In this document: in pieces, positions 1 to 10,979 of the stretch
How positions within the stretch are numbered: position 1 is the first letter of the stretch
How the letters are laid out: every line of letters begins with the position of its first letter
The notes under the pieces: model-generated
What the model was told of the DNA's origin: nothing
What the model saw: only the letters and a program-made list of their open reading frames with translations
The model's database searches: none
Translations under genes and position numbers: made by a program
Assembly: GCA_036426205.1 (NCBI GenBank)
Contig: WSYH01002495.1
Span: 1-64,000 of the forward strand
Reading direction: 5' to 3'
Origin: Ascaphus truei
Taxonomy: Eukaryota; Chordata; Amphibia; Anura; Ascaphidae
Length of the DNA stretch: 64,000 nt

Positions 1-828
1 CCCCCCCCCACTCCCCTTTCCCACCCCACTCCCCTTTCCCCCCTGTGTTTTCGTTTTCCCCACCACCATTGTATATGTATATTTGTTAAAATACAATAAT
101 TGTGCATTTGGTTCCTGATTTAACAATGGAGATTTAGCAGAAAGTTGGGTCATCTTATAACTATTAGAGACCTAGTACATGGTGTGGTAACTGGAACACC
201 CGGTGACTAATATGTGAGGTTCTAATGACACATTCTATTCATTGTGCAAACATATTTTAATTATACCTTCACAACTGAAACTATCGACTTACTATCTATC
301 AAAGGGTTTGAAAAGATTTCTGCCACTTTAATTGGTGTTTTGCAGCTAGTGAGATTTCCTTTTAAATCGCTAAATATTATGATCCACTTTAAATGTATGA
401 TCCACTACATCTACTCTCCCGGCCCTAATGCTGCACATGTTGTGCTAAACCCTTCATATTTACAATGTACAGCTACGGTTTACTTTCATCCTGAACTTTT
501 TGTGATATGCCAACTTACCTCTCCTGCATGACCTTTTGTAAGACAGTTTGAGTAACAGTGACTTTTTTTCTCATCTAGTACAAAGACAACATCCAATAAT
601 CCACCCATGACAACACGGCAAATTTGCTTTTAGCAGTCAGAATTACCTTCTCAAACATCTGAAGTTCAAACACCCAAATGAGTATGTGGAAAAGATGAGG
701 ACAGAACAATCTTGCAACATTCCAATAAATATGATAGAAAATGCATCTTTCAACCAGTCAAGGCAATTAATAAACAATGTAACTGCTTCTCATACCAAAA
801 GGTATATATTAGCTCCTGCCACAGGAAA
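1..828 (+). repeat. 5' flank of zinc-finger exon, copy A
   Basis: This is non-coding sequence upstream of the first finger exon. It starts in a C-rich tract and includes AT-rich DNA with many stops. The same block recurs as copy B (1439-2214, direct) and as copies C (2946-3728) and D (4636-5410), both inverted. The copies align end to end and differ almost only by single-base insertions and deletions, often in homopolymers. It is probably the intron or upstream part of one zinc-finger gene unit. The open frame at 244-531 inside it is not conserved between copies and is not a gene. Confidence 0.8.
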
Positions 829-1215
829 AGAACTTGGAGAAAGTGGGAGGAGTCTGACTTGGTTATCGGACCAGAGAGCACAGAAAAGAACACAGACCGG
901 GGAGAGACCACATGTATGTGGGGAATGTGGGAAGGGATTTAGTCATTTATCCCACCTGAACATACACAAAAGGACACACACAGGGGAGAGACCGCATGTA
1001 TGTGGGGAATGTCGGAAGGGATTTAGTGACTTATCCAGTCTGAACACACACAAGAGAACACACACAGGGGAGAAACCGCATGTATGTGGGGAATGTGGGA
1101 AGGGATTTAGTCATTTATCCAACCTGAACACACACAAGAGGACACACACAGGGGAGAGACCGCATGTATGTGGGGAATGTGGGAAGGGATTTAGTGTGTC
1201 ATCCAGCCTGGAAAG
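829..1215 (+). pseudogene. C2H2 zinc-finger exon, copy 1 (truncated)
   Basis: The frame reads [15 protein letters not shown], a short linker, then tandem fingers of the form [20 protein letters not shown] with KRTHTGER linkers (C-x2-C-x12-H-x3-H, 84-bp repeat). Three fingers are complete and a fourth stops after its helix. A likely splice acceptor (a pyrimidine-rich stretch ending in CAG) lies at about 816-828, so the upstream ATG at 686 need not be the start. The VCxECGxGF core and near-identical repeats resemble PRDM9-type or amphibian finger arrays rather than typical KRAB fingers. Sequence-specific DNA binding is expected of the family. After the fourth helix the sequence changes abruptly to A-rich junk, so this copy is broken or misassembled. 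Confidence 0.75.
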
Positions 1216-1438
1216 AAAAGGGACAATAAAAACGGAAAGGAAAAAAGGTAAAAACAACAAGGAAAGGGCACAAAGGGCAAACCGACGAAAAGGAAAAAGA
1301 AACGGCACCAAAAACACACTCCCCTTTCCCCCCTTTCCACATCACCTTTCCCATTTCCCACCAACACTCCCCCTTACACCACACCCCCCTTCCCCACCTC
1401 CCCTTTCCCCCCCCACTCCCCTTTCCCCCCACTCCCTT
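1216..1438. other. A-rich then C-rich low-complexity joint
   Basis: This is an A/G-rich run followed by a C/T-rich run between finger copy 1 and flank copy B. The second half resembles the C-rich start of the window. No gene is seen; it looks like a junction between misjoined copies. Confidence 0.6.
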
Positions 1439-2214
1439 TCCCCTGTGTTTTCTTCCCCACCACCATTGTATATTATATTGTTAAAATACAATAATGTGCA
1501 TTGGGTTCCTGATTTAACAATGGAGAGATTTAGCAGAAAGTTGGGTCATCTTATAACTATTAGAGACCTAGTACATGGTTGTGTTAACTGGAACACCGGT
1601 GACAATATGTGAGGTTCTAAGACACATTCTAATTCATTGTGCAAAACATATTTTAATTATACTCAAACTGAAAATATCGACTTACTATCTATCAAAGGGT
1701 TTGAAAAGATTTCTGCCACTTTAATTGGGTGTTTTGCAGCTAGTGAGATTTCCTTTAAATCGCTAAATATTTGATCCACTTTAAATGTATGACCACACAT
1801 CTACTCTCCCGGCCCTAATGCTGCACATGTTGTGCTAAACCTTCATATTTACAATGTACAGACTACGGTTTTACTTTCATCCTGAACTTTTTGTGATATG
1901 CAACTACTCTCCTGCATGAACTTTGTAAGACAGTTTGAGTAACAGTGACTTTTTTCTCCATCTAGTACAAAGACAACATCCAATAATCCACCCATTACAA
2001 CACGGCCAAATTTGCTTTTAGCAGTCAGAATTACCTTCTCAAACATCTGAAGTTCAAACACCCAAATGAGTAGTGTGGAAAAGATGAGGACAGAAACAAT
2101 CTTGCAACATTCCAATAAATATGATAGAAAATGCATCTTTCAACCAGTCAAGGCAATTAATAAAACATGTAACGCTCTCATACAAAGGATATATTAGCTC
2201 CTGCCACAGGAAAA
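1439..2214 (+). repeat. 5' flank of zinc-finger exon, copy B
   Basis: This is a direct copy of the 1-828 flank, about 1.4 kb downstream. It differs by scattered one-base indels, for example single-base changes in T and A runs around 1460-1620. It leads directly into a second finger exon. Confidence 0.8.
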
Positions 2215-2945
<731 letters not shown>

Positions 2946-3728
2946 TATATCCTTTTGGTATGAGACCGTTACAATTGTTTATTAATTGCCTTGACTGGTT
3001 GAAAGATGCATTTTTCTATCATATTTATTGGAATGTTGTCAATTGTTTCGTCCCAATTTTTCCACATCTCATTTGGGTGTTTGAACTTCAGATGTTTGAG
3101 AAGGTAATTCTACTGCTAAAAGCAAATTTGCGTGTTGTCATGGGTGGATGAGGGGATGTTGTCTTTGTTAGATGAGAAAAAAAGTCCACGTTACTCAAAC
3201 TGTCTTACAAAGGTCATGCATGAGGAGGTAGTTGGGCATATCACAAAAAGTTCAGGATTGAAAGTAAACCGTAGCTGTACATACAGTAAATATGAAGGGT
3301 TTTAGCACAACATGTGCACCTTTAGGGCCGGGAGAGTAGTATGTAGTGGATCATACATTTAAAGTGGATCATATATTTAGCGATTTAAAGGAAATCTCAC
3401 TAGCTGCAAAACAACCCAATTAAAGTGGCGCAAAAATCTTTTCAAACCCTTTGATGATTAGTAAGTCATAGTTTTCAGTTTGAAGGTATAATTAAAAATA
3501 TGTTTTTGCACAATGAATAGAAGTGTCATTAGAACCTCACATATTAGTCACCGGTGTGTTCCAGTTACCACAAACCATGTACTAGGTCTCTAATAGTTAT
3601 AAGATGACCCAACTTTCTGCTAAATCTCCCATTGTTAAATCAGGAACCAAATGCCACAATTATTATTTTGAACAAATATAATCATACAATGGTGGTGGGG
3701 AAAACGAAAACACAGGGGGGAAAGGTGG
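2946..3728 (-). repeat. Zinc-finger exon flank, copy C (inverted)
   Basis: This is the reverse complement of the copy A/B flank, ending in the G-rich complement of the window's first 60 bases. Single-base indels relative to the other copies are frequent. Confidence 0.8.
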
Positions 3729-4052
3729 AGTGGGGGTGGGAACAGGGGAGCGGTGGGGGGAAGAGGGAGTGTGGTGGTCCAGTGGTCGTGTTGTTGGCCC
3801 GGGCGTGATGTTGGGCCCGGGGGCCCCGTGTTCGGTTGGCCCCCGTGGTGCCCGTGTCGTGGGTGGTGGGCACGGGGCGTGGGTCCCGGGGCTCGGGGTG
3901 GGGCCCTCGTGGAGGGCCCGGGCCGTGGGGGTGGGCCCAGCAGGTGCCGGGGGTCCCCGGCCGTGGGGGTGGGCCCCGGGAGCGTGTGTGTGGGACCCGG
4001 GGACGTGGGGGGGGGTGGGGGGTGGGGCGAGGCGCAGGAGGACATCAGTGGT
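3729..4052. repeat. GC-rich block, copy 1
   Basis: This is a G/C-rich, low-complexity block of about 300 bp. From about 3770 it is essentially identical to 5449-5733, without the indels that mark the surrounding copies. Long open frames run through it only because stop codons are rare in GC-rich DNA. It joins directly to a single finger unit at 4053. No function can be assigned. Confidence 0.75.
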
Positions 4053-4135
4053 CCCGTATGTGGGGAATGTGGGAAGGGATTTAGTGTGTCATCCAGCCTG
4101 GAGACACACAAGAGGACACACACAGGGGAGAGACC
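4053..4135 (+). pseudogene. Single C2H2 finger fragment at a fold-back point
   Basis: One finger (VCGECGKGF, helix VSSSLE) and the start of the next linker follow the GC-rich block. The sequence then turns round at about 4135-4145 into its own reverse complement. Confidence 0.65.
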
Positions 4136-4635
4136 GCGTGGTTTTCCTCTTGTGTGTCTCCAGGCTGGATGACACCCTAATCCCTTCCCACATTCCCCAC
4201 TACATGCGGTCTCTCCCCCTGTGTGTGTCTCTTGTGTGTGTCCAGGCTGGATGACACCTAACATCCCTTCCCACATTCCCCACATACATGCGGTTCTCCC
4301 CTGTGTGTGTCCTCTTGTGTGTGTTCAGGTTGGATAAATGACTAATCCCTTCCCATTTCCCCCATACATGCGGTTCTCCCCTGTGGTGTTCTCTTGTGTG
4401 TGTTCAGACTGGATAATTCCATAAATCCTTCCGACATTCCCTCCCCACATACATGCGGTCTCTCCCCTTGTTGTGTCCTTTGTGTGTTTCAGGGGATAAA
4501 GACAAATCCCTTCCCACATTCCCCACATACATGTGGTCTCTCCCCGTCTGTGTCTTTCTGTGCTGCTCGGGTGCCGATAACCAAGTCAGACTCTCTCCAC
4601 TTTCTCCAAGTTCTTTCTTCCTGTGGCAGGAGCTA
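4136..4635 (-). pseudogene. C2H2 zinc-finger exon, copy 4 (inverted, frameshifted)
   Basis: About five finger units are readable on the complement in alternating frames, with the exon start near 4630 matching copies 1-3. It is broken by one- and two-base indels. It is the second inverted exon in the mosaic. Confidence 0.7.
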
Positions 4636-5410
4636 ATATATCCTTTTGTATGAGACCGTTACAATTGTTTATTAATTGCCTTGACTGGTTGAAAGATGCA
4701 TTGTTTTTCTATCATATTTATTGGAATGTTGCAATTTGTTTCGTCCTCAACTTTTTCCACACTCATTTGGGTGTTTGAACTTCAGATGTTTAGAAGGTAA
4801 TTCTGACTGCTAAAAGCAAATTTGCCGTGTTGTCATGGGTGGATAGGGATGTTGTCTTTTGTCACTAGATGAGAAAAAAAGTCACTGTTACTCAAACTGT
4901 CTTACAAAGGTCATGCATGAGGAGGTAGTTGGCATATCACAAAAAGTTCAGGATGAAAGTAAAACCGTAGCTGTACATAATGTAAATATGAAGGGTTTAG
5001 CACAAACATGTGCACTTAGGCCCGGGAGAGTAATGTAGTGGATCATACATTTAAAGTGGATCATATATTTAGCGATTTAAAGGAAATCTCACTAGCTGCA
5101 AAACACCCAATTAAAGTGGCCAAAATCTTTTCAAACCCTTTGATGATTAGTAAGTCATATTTTCAGTTTAAGGTATATTAAAAATATGTTTTGCACAATG
5201 AATAGAATGTCATTAGAACCTCACATATTGTCACCGGTGTGTTCCAGTTACCACAAAACCATGTACTAGGTCTCTAATAGTTATAAGATGACCCAACTTT
5301 CTGCTAAATCTCCTCATTGTTAAATCAGAACCAAATGCCACATTATTATTGTTTTAACAAATATAATATACAATGGTGGTGGGGAAACGAAAACACAGGG
5401 GGGAAAGGGG
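4636..5410 (-). repeat. Zinc-finger exon flank, copy D (inverted)
   Basis: This is a second inverted copy of the flank, running into a G-rich tract that matches the end of copy C. It differs from copy C mainly by one-base indels. Confidence 0.8.
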
Positions 5411-5734
5411 AGTGGGGTGGGAAGGGGAGTGGGGGGGGAAAGGGAGTGTGGTGGGTCCAGTGGTCGTGTTGTTGGCCCGGGCGTGATGTTGGGCCCGGGG
5501 GCCCCGTGTTCGGTTGGCCCCCGTGGTGCCCGTGTCGTGGGTGGTGGGCACGGGGCGTGGGTCCCGGGGCTCGGGGTGGGGCCCTCGTGGAGGGCCCGGG
5601 CCGTGGGGGTGGGCCCAGCAGGTGCCGGGGGTCCCCGGCCGTGGGGGTGGGCCCCGGGAGCGTGTGTGTGGGACCCGGGGACGTGGGGGGGGGTGGGGGG
5701 TGGGGCGAGGCGCAGGAGGACATCAGTGGTCCCA
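5411..5734. repeat. GC-rich block, copy 2
   Basis: This is a near-perfect direct repeat of 3770-4065, which runs without a break into the best zinc-finger array. The duplication of this clean block on both sides of indel-rich sequence is what a misjoined gap fill would give. Confidence 0.75.
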
Positions 5735-6157
5735 GGGGAGAGACCGCATGTATGTGGGGAATGTTGGAAGGGATTTAGTCGGTTATCCCACCTGAACATA
5801 CACAATAGAACACACACAGGGGAGAAACCGCATGTATGTGGGGAATGTGGGAAGGGATTTAGTCATTTATCCAACCTGAACACACACAAGAGGACACACA
5901 CAGGGGAGAGACCGCATGTATGTGGGGAATGTGGGAAGGGATTTAGTGTGTCATCCAGCCTGGACACACACAAGAGGACACACACAGGGGAGAGACCTCA
6001 TGTATGTGGGGAATGTGGGAAGGGATTTAGTGACTTATCCAGCCTGAACACACACAAGAGGACACACACAAGGGAGAGACCGCATATATGTGGGGAATGT
6101 GGGAAGGGATTTAGTCGGTTATCCCACCTCAACATACACAAAAGGACACACGGGAGA
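5735..6157 (+). CDS. C2H2 zinc-finger array, five intact fingers (PRDM9-like)
   Basis: Five consecutive 84-bp finger units are open in one frame. Each is [11 protein letters not shown] followed by a helix and THTGER/K linker, with one W for G in finger 1. Between fingers, differences fall at helix positions -1 (R, H, V, D, R), 3 (H, N, S, S, H) and 6 (I, T, T, T, I), plus a few at 1 and 5. These are the DNA-contacting residues of C2H2 fingers. The protein would be a nuclear DNA-binding factor. No effector domain (KRAB, SET) is attached here, because the GC-rich block replaces the upstream part. The array is probably the terminal exon of a larger gene, so the true start lies elsewhere. VCxECGxGF fingers with near-identical repeats recall PRDM9; an amphibian multi-finger gene without SET is the alternative. 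Confidence 0.65.
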
Positions 6158-6632
6158 GAATGCATGTATGTGGGGAATGTCGAAAGGGATTTAGGCGGTA
6201 TCCCACCTGAACATACCCAAAAGACACACAGGGGAGAGACCGTATGTATGTGGGGAATGTGGGAAGGGATTTAGTGACTTATTCAGTAGGAACACACACA
6301 AGAGAACACACACACAGGGGAGACACCGCATGTATGATGGGAATGTGGGAAGGATTTATCGTCCAGCCTTGACAGACACAAAAGGACACAGTAGAGAGAC
6401 CGCATGTATGTGGCAAATGTGGGAAGGGATTAGTGACTTATCCAACCTGAACACACAGAAAAGGACACACAGGAAAGAGACCGCATGTATGTGGGAAGGG
6501 AGTTAGTGTGTCATCAAAGCTGGACACACACAGGGGAGAGACTGCATGTATGTGGGGAATATGGGAAGTGATTTAGTGATTTATCCAGCCTGAGGAAACA
6601 CAAGAGGTCACACACAGGGGAGAGACCTATCT
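6158..6632 (+). pseudogene. Degenerate 3' part of the zinc-finger array
   Basis: About five further finger units follow, but bases are missing in linkers and helices (near 6150, 6195, 6350, 6435, 6490), so the frame changes repeatedly and some units have lost a cysteine or histidine. The last unit ends near 6630. Unlike the upstream mosaic, it also carries substitutions, so it looks like genuine decay at the 3' end of the array. Confidence 0.65.
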
Positions 6633-6979
6633 CTAACGCCAGACTTGTTTAGGGATAACCAGTGACTAAGATGCTCAAGTGCACACGTGTATCTGTGTTA
6701 CTCTAAAGCACAATGAAAAGTGACTTTAGTTTATGGTGCATAAAACCAGTATTTTAAAAGGATAAAAAGTTATAACGTTTTAAATGCAGGTTATTTGTAT
6801 TATTCTGATTGTAGTTTTATTTAAAGAAAAATGTTCTTAATAATAATGTTTTTGATTTCCATGATGTTGGTTCTAATAAAATGTGCGCTGAAGCGGTCTG
6901 CAGTCTCACTCAGCTGTGAATCGGAATAGTTTCGCTGCAACCAATTTGCCGGTGGCATTAGGCTGCAGACGGACATACC
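6633..6979. other. AT-rich spacer, no gene seen
   Basis: AT-rich sequence lies between the finger array and the L1 target site. No open frame, RNA gene or clear repeat boundary is visible. Confidence 0.5.
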
Positions 6980-7179
6980 GCCACTAGCCGCTTTTTTTTT
7001 TTTTATAACTTGTATTTTTTATTTTTGTGAAAATACAGCATATATACATCTTATTTCCAGTACTGTGACATGCATTATTTATATCTCTTATGTATGGTAG
7101 CTGAACACAAACATTGTCATCAAAACAGAGTTATAAGCAACGACATAAACTTAAATAATAAATAATCATAAAGTAAAAT

Positions 7180-7232
7180 TAGGTGGGGGGGGAAGAGGAA
7201 GAGGGTGGGGAGGGGGAGAGGAAGGGTGGGAG
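7180..7232 (-). other. L1-A 3' UTR polypyrimidine tract
   Basis: A G/A-rich run on the plus strand (C/T-rich on the element strand) lies between the ORF2 stop and the poly-A tail. L1-B and L1-C have the same feature in the same place. Confidence 0.6.
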
Positions 7233-7329
7233 GCCGCGACTCTGATCAACGCTTCAGGGACCGATGTCTGGATTAATTTGTTGCTGCTGGGTGGGCTACT
7301 CCATTACCGGAGAACGCATCTAACTACTA

Positions 7330-7716
7330 TTAAAGCAAAAGGGTGGATCTCTCCACCCCAGGGATGTCTGTCTGGGCCAGCCAAGGCGTCCAGACTTTTA
7401 GGAAATTTTCGCCAGTGTCATTGACTAAACTTGTCAATTTTTCCATCTGGCATACGAACCAAATTCTATTCCGGATTTTGGGGATAACAGGAATTTCACT
7501 TTGTTTCCATAATGCTGCAATCTCGCACCGCACGGCTGTAGCAAAATGTGCTATTAATTTAAGAGTTGCTTTTGAGAAGCCCTGTCGTGCTCTTCCCAAA
7601 AGGAAGAGACCGGGATCAAATGGGATGTCGAGGCCTAAAAGCCTCTGAAGCCAATTAATGATTTTTTTCCATAATTGAATCAGCCGGGGGCAGGACCACA
7701 GCATATGTAACAGATC
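7330..7716 (-). pseudogene. L1 ORF2 C-terminal fragment
   Basis: This stretch reads LLHMLWSCPRLIQLWKKI and continues to the ORF2 stop at 7330. The WSCP motif and Trp-rich context are the conserved C-terminal segment of L1 ORF2, which aligns with the 3' end of L1-C (24240-23841). Compared with L1-C, roughly 0.8 kb of ORF2 between the RT fragment and this piece is deleted. Confidence 0.85.
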
Positions 7717-7722
7717 AGCGGG

Positions 7723-9081
7723 TTATGAAATCAAGCAAGGTACTGCTAAGCCCCCTTCTGTTGGGTGTTTCAGTAGTGTCTGTTTAGTAATTCTAGGTTT
7801 TTTGCCCCCCCATATAAATGTAAAAATGGCGGATTGTAGTTCTCTAATTTCCTTCAAATTTAACGGCACTGGGAGGGTTTGGAATAAGTATAAGATGCGT
7901 GGGAGAATATTCATTTTTATGCTATATATTTTTCCTATCCAGGAGATATTGAGTTTCGCCCACTTTCTTATATCCTCCTTCAGTGTTTTAATTAATTTGG
8001 GATAATTTGCTTTATAAATTGATTTATATTCACTTGTGACAAATACCCCTAGGTATTTGATCGCCTTAGGCTGCCAGCGAAAGTTGAAGTTTAAAGAGAT
8101 TAGTTTTTCTTCTGGTTTTGGAATGGTGACGTTCAAGGCCTCTGACTTTGACTGGTTTATTTTAAATCCTGAAATTTTGTTGAACTTATTTAATAGGCTG
8201 AAGAGGTTAGGGAGAGAGGTGAATGGCTTTGACAAGACCATTAGCACATCATCAGCATAGAGGGCTATTTTGTGGGTTTGATTATCTAATTTGAGACCGG
8301 AAATATCCGGATTCTCTCTCACATGTGCCGCTAAAGGCTCCATACACATGGCAAAGAGTAAGGGCGAGAGGGGGCAACCCTGTCTCGTGCCACTCTTGAT
8401 CTTAAATATGTCCAAGTGGTAGCCTTGATGCATAACTTTAGCTGTCGGACCAGTGTATAGCGCCATAATAGCTGATATTAATTTATTCTCGAAACCAAAT
8501 GCTCCAAATGTAGCTTTTAGGTATGCCCAGTCGATCCTATCAAAGGCCTTTTCTGCATCTTGACTTAACACCATAATTTTTACTTTTTGTGATTTGGCTA
8601 TTTCTAACAGATCAATCATTCGTCGGATATTATCTCCCGCTTGTCTATCTTTAATGAAGCCGACTTGATCTGGGTGTATTAGTCTAGGTAGGATCTGACT
8701 TAATCTATTGGCAATTAATTTAGCATAGATTTTGATATCCGTGTTGATAAGCGAGATAGGTCTGTAGCTTTTACAATCTAATGGGTCTTTGCCAGATTTA
8801 TGAATTACAGAGATTGACGCTTGGAGCATGTTTTCGGGGAAGGGTTGTCCTGCTAACACCGCGTTAAACATTTTGAGCAGGTATGGGGCCAAAATTTTAC
8901 TGAATTTCTTATAATAGAGGCCCGAGAAGCCATCTGGCCCCGGAGCCTTCGAGGTCTTGAGGTTGTCTATAACTAGATCTAGCTCTTCCATGGTAAAATC
9001 AAGACTCAATCGCCCTCTCTCCTCTTCCGTCAGCTTTGGCAGCTTTGAACTCGAGAGAAATGACTCACGAGATCGTTCGGT
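7723..9081 (-). pseudogene. L1 ORF2 reverse transcriptase fragment
   Basis: The frame is open for about 450 codons. It contains the RT fingers/palm motifs of L1: KAPGPDGF, SYRPISLINTD, DQVGF, DAEKAFDRIDW, RQGCPLSPLLF and the catalytic ALYADD box. After this come the thumb (KIKYLG-like) and the start of the C-terminal region. Codons upstream of the ATG at 9009 continue the same frame to about 9081, so that methionine is not the true start. The frame ends where it enters a deletion: VPCLIS is followed by unrelated frame. The endonuclease domain is missing through 5' truncation. Confidence 0.92.
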
Positions 9082-9139
9082 ATTCTGGTTATGTACTGTA
9101 TGTAATGTATGTATTATGGTTATGCCACTAGCCGCTTTT

Positions 9140-9725
9140 AATGTAAGTGTTATTACTGTTTTGGGTATGGGGTTAATTTAAGGGGTTTAGGTAGGTGGTT
9201 TTAGGGTAAGGGATTATGGTGTGTGGTTTTAAGGTAAGAGGGGTGTGATGGCCTTCATAATAAAGGTGAAGGGATTGTGGGGGGGGCAAGGAACTGTGGG
9301 AGAGCACGGGACTGTGGGAGAGCACAGGACTGGAAGCCCCTCACTCACCTCTGGGTTTTGTTTGGGGCTAGTTCTGGTTTGGCGGGAAAGTGAGTTTTGT
9401 GTTACCAGGCAGATGTGGGACAGGTGTCAGGTGATTTGGCTGAGGAGTAGGTGCTGGGCAGGTGTGCAGAGTGATGTGATTGGGCAGGCCAGAGGCAGGG
9501 TGTGGCTAAGGAGTTTGGGCGGGAAAATGAAAGGTACAGTTTACAGAGAAGGAGCTGAAGCAAATAGGGAAATTACATAAGGTATGGGGATGTTGGCTGC
9601 CCCACTCTCCTCCCTATGTATTATAATTATAACAGCTATATGTACTGTATATAGTGTTTTATGCTGTCGCAGCATGGCAACAGTGGGTTAAAAGTGCTAA
9701 TGCTGTTTAGCATCATTCTATGGTC
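9140..9725. other. Spacer, no gene supported
   Basis: GT- and GGG-rich unique-looking DNA is followed by AT-rich DNA. The open frame at 9245-9580 has no recognisable domain and unremarkable composition. No feature is called. Confidence 0.45.
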
Positions 9726-9849
9726 CAACATAGAAACATGAAAAAACCTTCTACTTTAAAAAGGTTAATGTCCCCTATTCCCAGGGTTTAAGGTCACTCC
9801 ATCCCATTTTTTAAAGTAGAAGGATTTTTCATGTTTCTGTGTTGGACAG
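9726..9849. repeat. Fold-back repeat with ~37-bp arms
   Basis: The arm at 9726-9764 and its near-perfect reverse complement at 9811-9849 share about 35 of 37 bases. They are separated by about 46 bases. The arms contain the motif AACATGAAAAA and a run reading CTTCTACTTTAAAAA. It is probably a small MITE or stem-loop relic; terminal duplications were not found. Confidence 0.65.
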
Positions 9850-10188
9850 ACCCACTGCGGTTATTCTCCCTCCAGCAGTGACGTGGCAGCAGGCTTTTAA
9901 TGCTTTGGCCAAAGGTTTTAACTAAATAACCCTTACTCACTAGAATACTAATGAAGTATTTTACTTTATATTTTGTCACATTGGATGTATCATTGGGCAT
10001 TTCTGTCTTTTGTTGTATCCATTGGCCCTCTCATCAGCATCCCTTTTGACACAACACAAAACAAAAAAATTATATATATATATTATAGATATTTTATATA
10101 TATATAGATATATATATTATATATAGATACTATTGTGGGCAAAGACAAGCCTCGCGGCGGGGTCAGTAAGACGACTAGACCGAGGATG
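9850..10188. repeat. Spacer with AT microsatellite
   Basis: Mostly unassigned sequence holds an irregular (TA)n tract at about 10066-10128, next to the left end of the LTR element. Slippage in the tract blurs the element's target-site duplication. Confidence 0.5.
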
Positions 10189-10813
10189 TGAGGAAAACAG
10201 ATTCACGACTACTAGTGGTTTATAACAGCCACGACGCAAGAGATAAAGTTAATTGGGTGGACAGCTGTCCCTACGGTTTAACGAAACAATAGCTTTCTTG
10301 AAAATATAAGCCTGTTCCCTTTAGGGAAACACTCACTTCTTGAGCCCTTACAATAAAAGACAGCCCGCTAATCTGATCATCAAACATATGCAACAAAGTA
10401 TAGTCAATAGTGTAATAAAAAAGTCTTATCTGTGCAAGCTCCAAACAGAAACAGGTAACACGCGGTCTCGGGAAAGCAGGGCGTGTCCAGCCTAGCAGCC
10501 ATCTGTAATTCTATCCGGGTTGGGGGTCCAGCTGGTCCCAGCAGCCAGCTCCTCCAGACTGGGGAGCAGAGCAGCAGCAGCACTGCTACGGCTTCCAGCC
10601 CGGGCAGAGTTCTCCCACCTTCCTGTGGAAAAACAAGCCTCACCTGTGTGCGCACTTCCTTCCCGCTTTTTAAAGCACTTTTTCACTCATGAGTTAGCCC
10701 CTGTTAAATCGGTCTTCAGCGTGCTTTCTCTGTCTGTGGAGCATTAACCCAGTGATCTGGCTGAAGCATCTCTTTCACTGTCACACCTACTGAGTCAGTG
10801 ACTCGATCACACA
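10189..10813 (-). repeat. 3' LTR of the host-gene-bearing element
   Basis: It aligns over its length with 13598-14203. Both share GCCTGTTCCCTTTAGGGAAAC, the stretch around AAAGTCTTATCTG, a GC-rich middle, and the end ACTGAGTCAGTGACTC. The copies differ by substitutions and small indels, so the insertion is not recent. Confidence 0.75.
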
Positions 10814-10815
10814 TA

Positions 10816-10826
10816 TCCCTCTCCCC
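10816..10826 (-). other. Polypurine tract next to 3' LTR
   Basis: On the element strand GGGGAGAGGGA lies a few bases before the LTR start TGTGATCGAG. This is the position and composition of the primer for plus-strand DNA synthesis in LTR elements. Confidence 0.6.
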
Positions 10827-10979
10827 GAACATTGGTCCGGTGGAGCGGCCCTGCACCATTCCCGTGCACCAGCATCTTTGTCGCCAATGTCTGACGTCGG
10901 CCCTATCCCTCCCCCTTGCCTTCCAATTTAGGCATTTTCTTTTTGGGGTAATTACCAGGTCATCTGAGCCTGAGGACTG

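Larger units (their letters stand above)
6996..9123 (-). mobile_element. 5'-truncated L1 retrotransposon (L1-A) with 16-bp TSD
   Basis: A minus-strand LINE is bounded by the exact duplication GCCACTAGCCGCTTTT at 6980-6995 and 9124-9139. A T-run (poly-A on the element strand) directly follows the left copy. The empty site reads TTTT/AA, the consensus nick of L1-type apurinic-like endonuclease, which fits target-primed reverse transcription. The element retains the RT and the C-terminus of ORF2, has an internal deletion at about 7720, and is cut at its 5' end just upstream of the RT. It is dead, but young enough for the TSD to be perfect. Confidence 0.93.

Noticed and set aside
686..1612. A 308-codon zinc-finger protein starting at 686
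   Set aside because: Only 829-1215 is finger exon; the part before is flank sequence that is non-coding in the other copies, and the part after 1215 is low-complexity junk.
3635..5817. Pro/Gly/Arg-rich open frames in the GC-rich blocks
   Set aside because: Frames stay open on both strands because the DNA is extremely GC-rich; no domain, start context or conservation of frame.
9140..9240. Telomere-like TTAGGG repeats
   Set aside because: Only scattered GGGTAAGG words; no tandem TTAGGG array.
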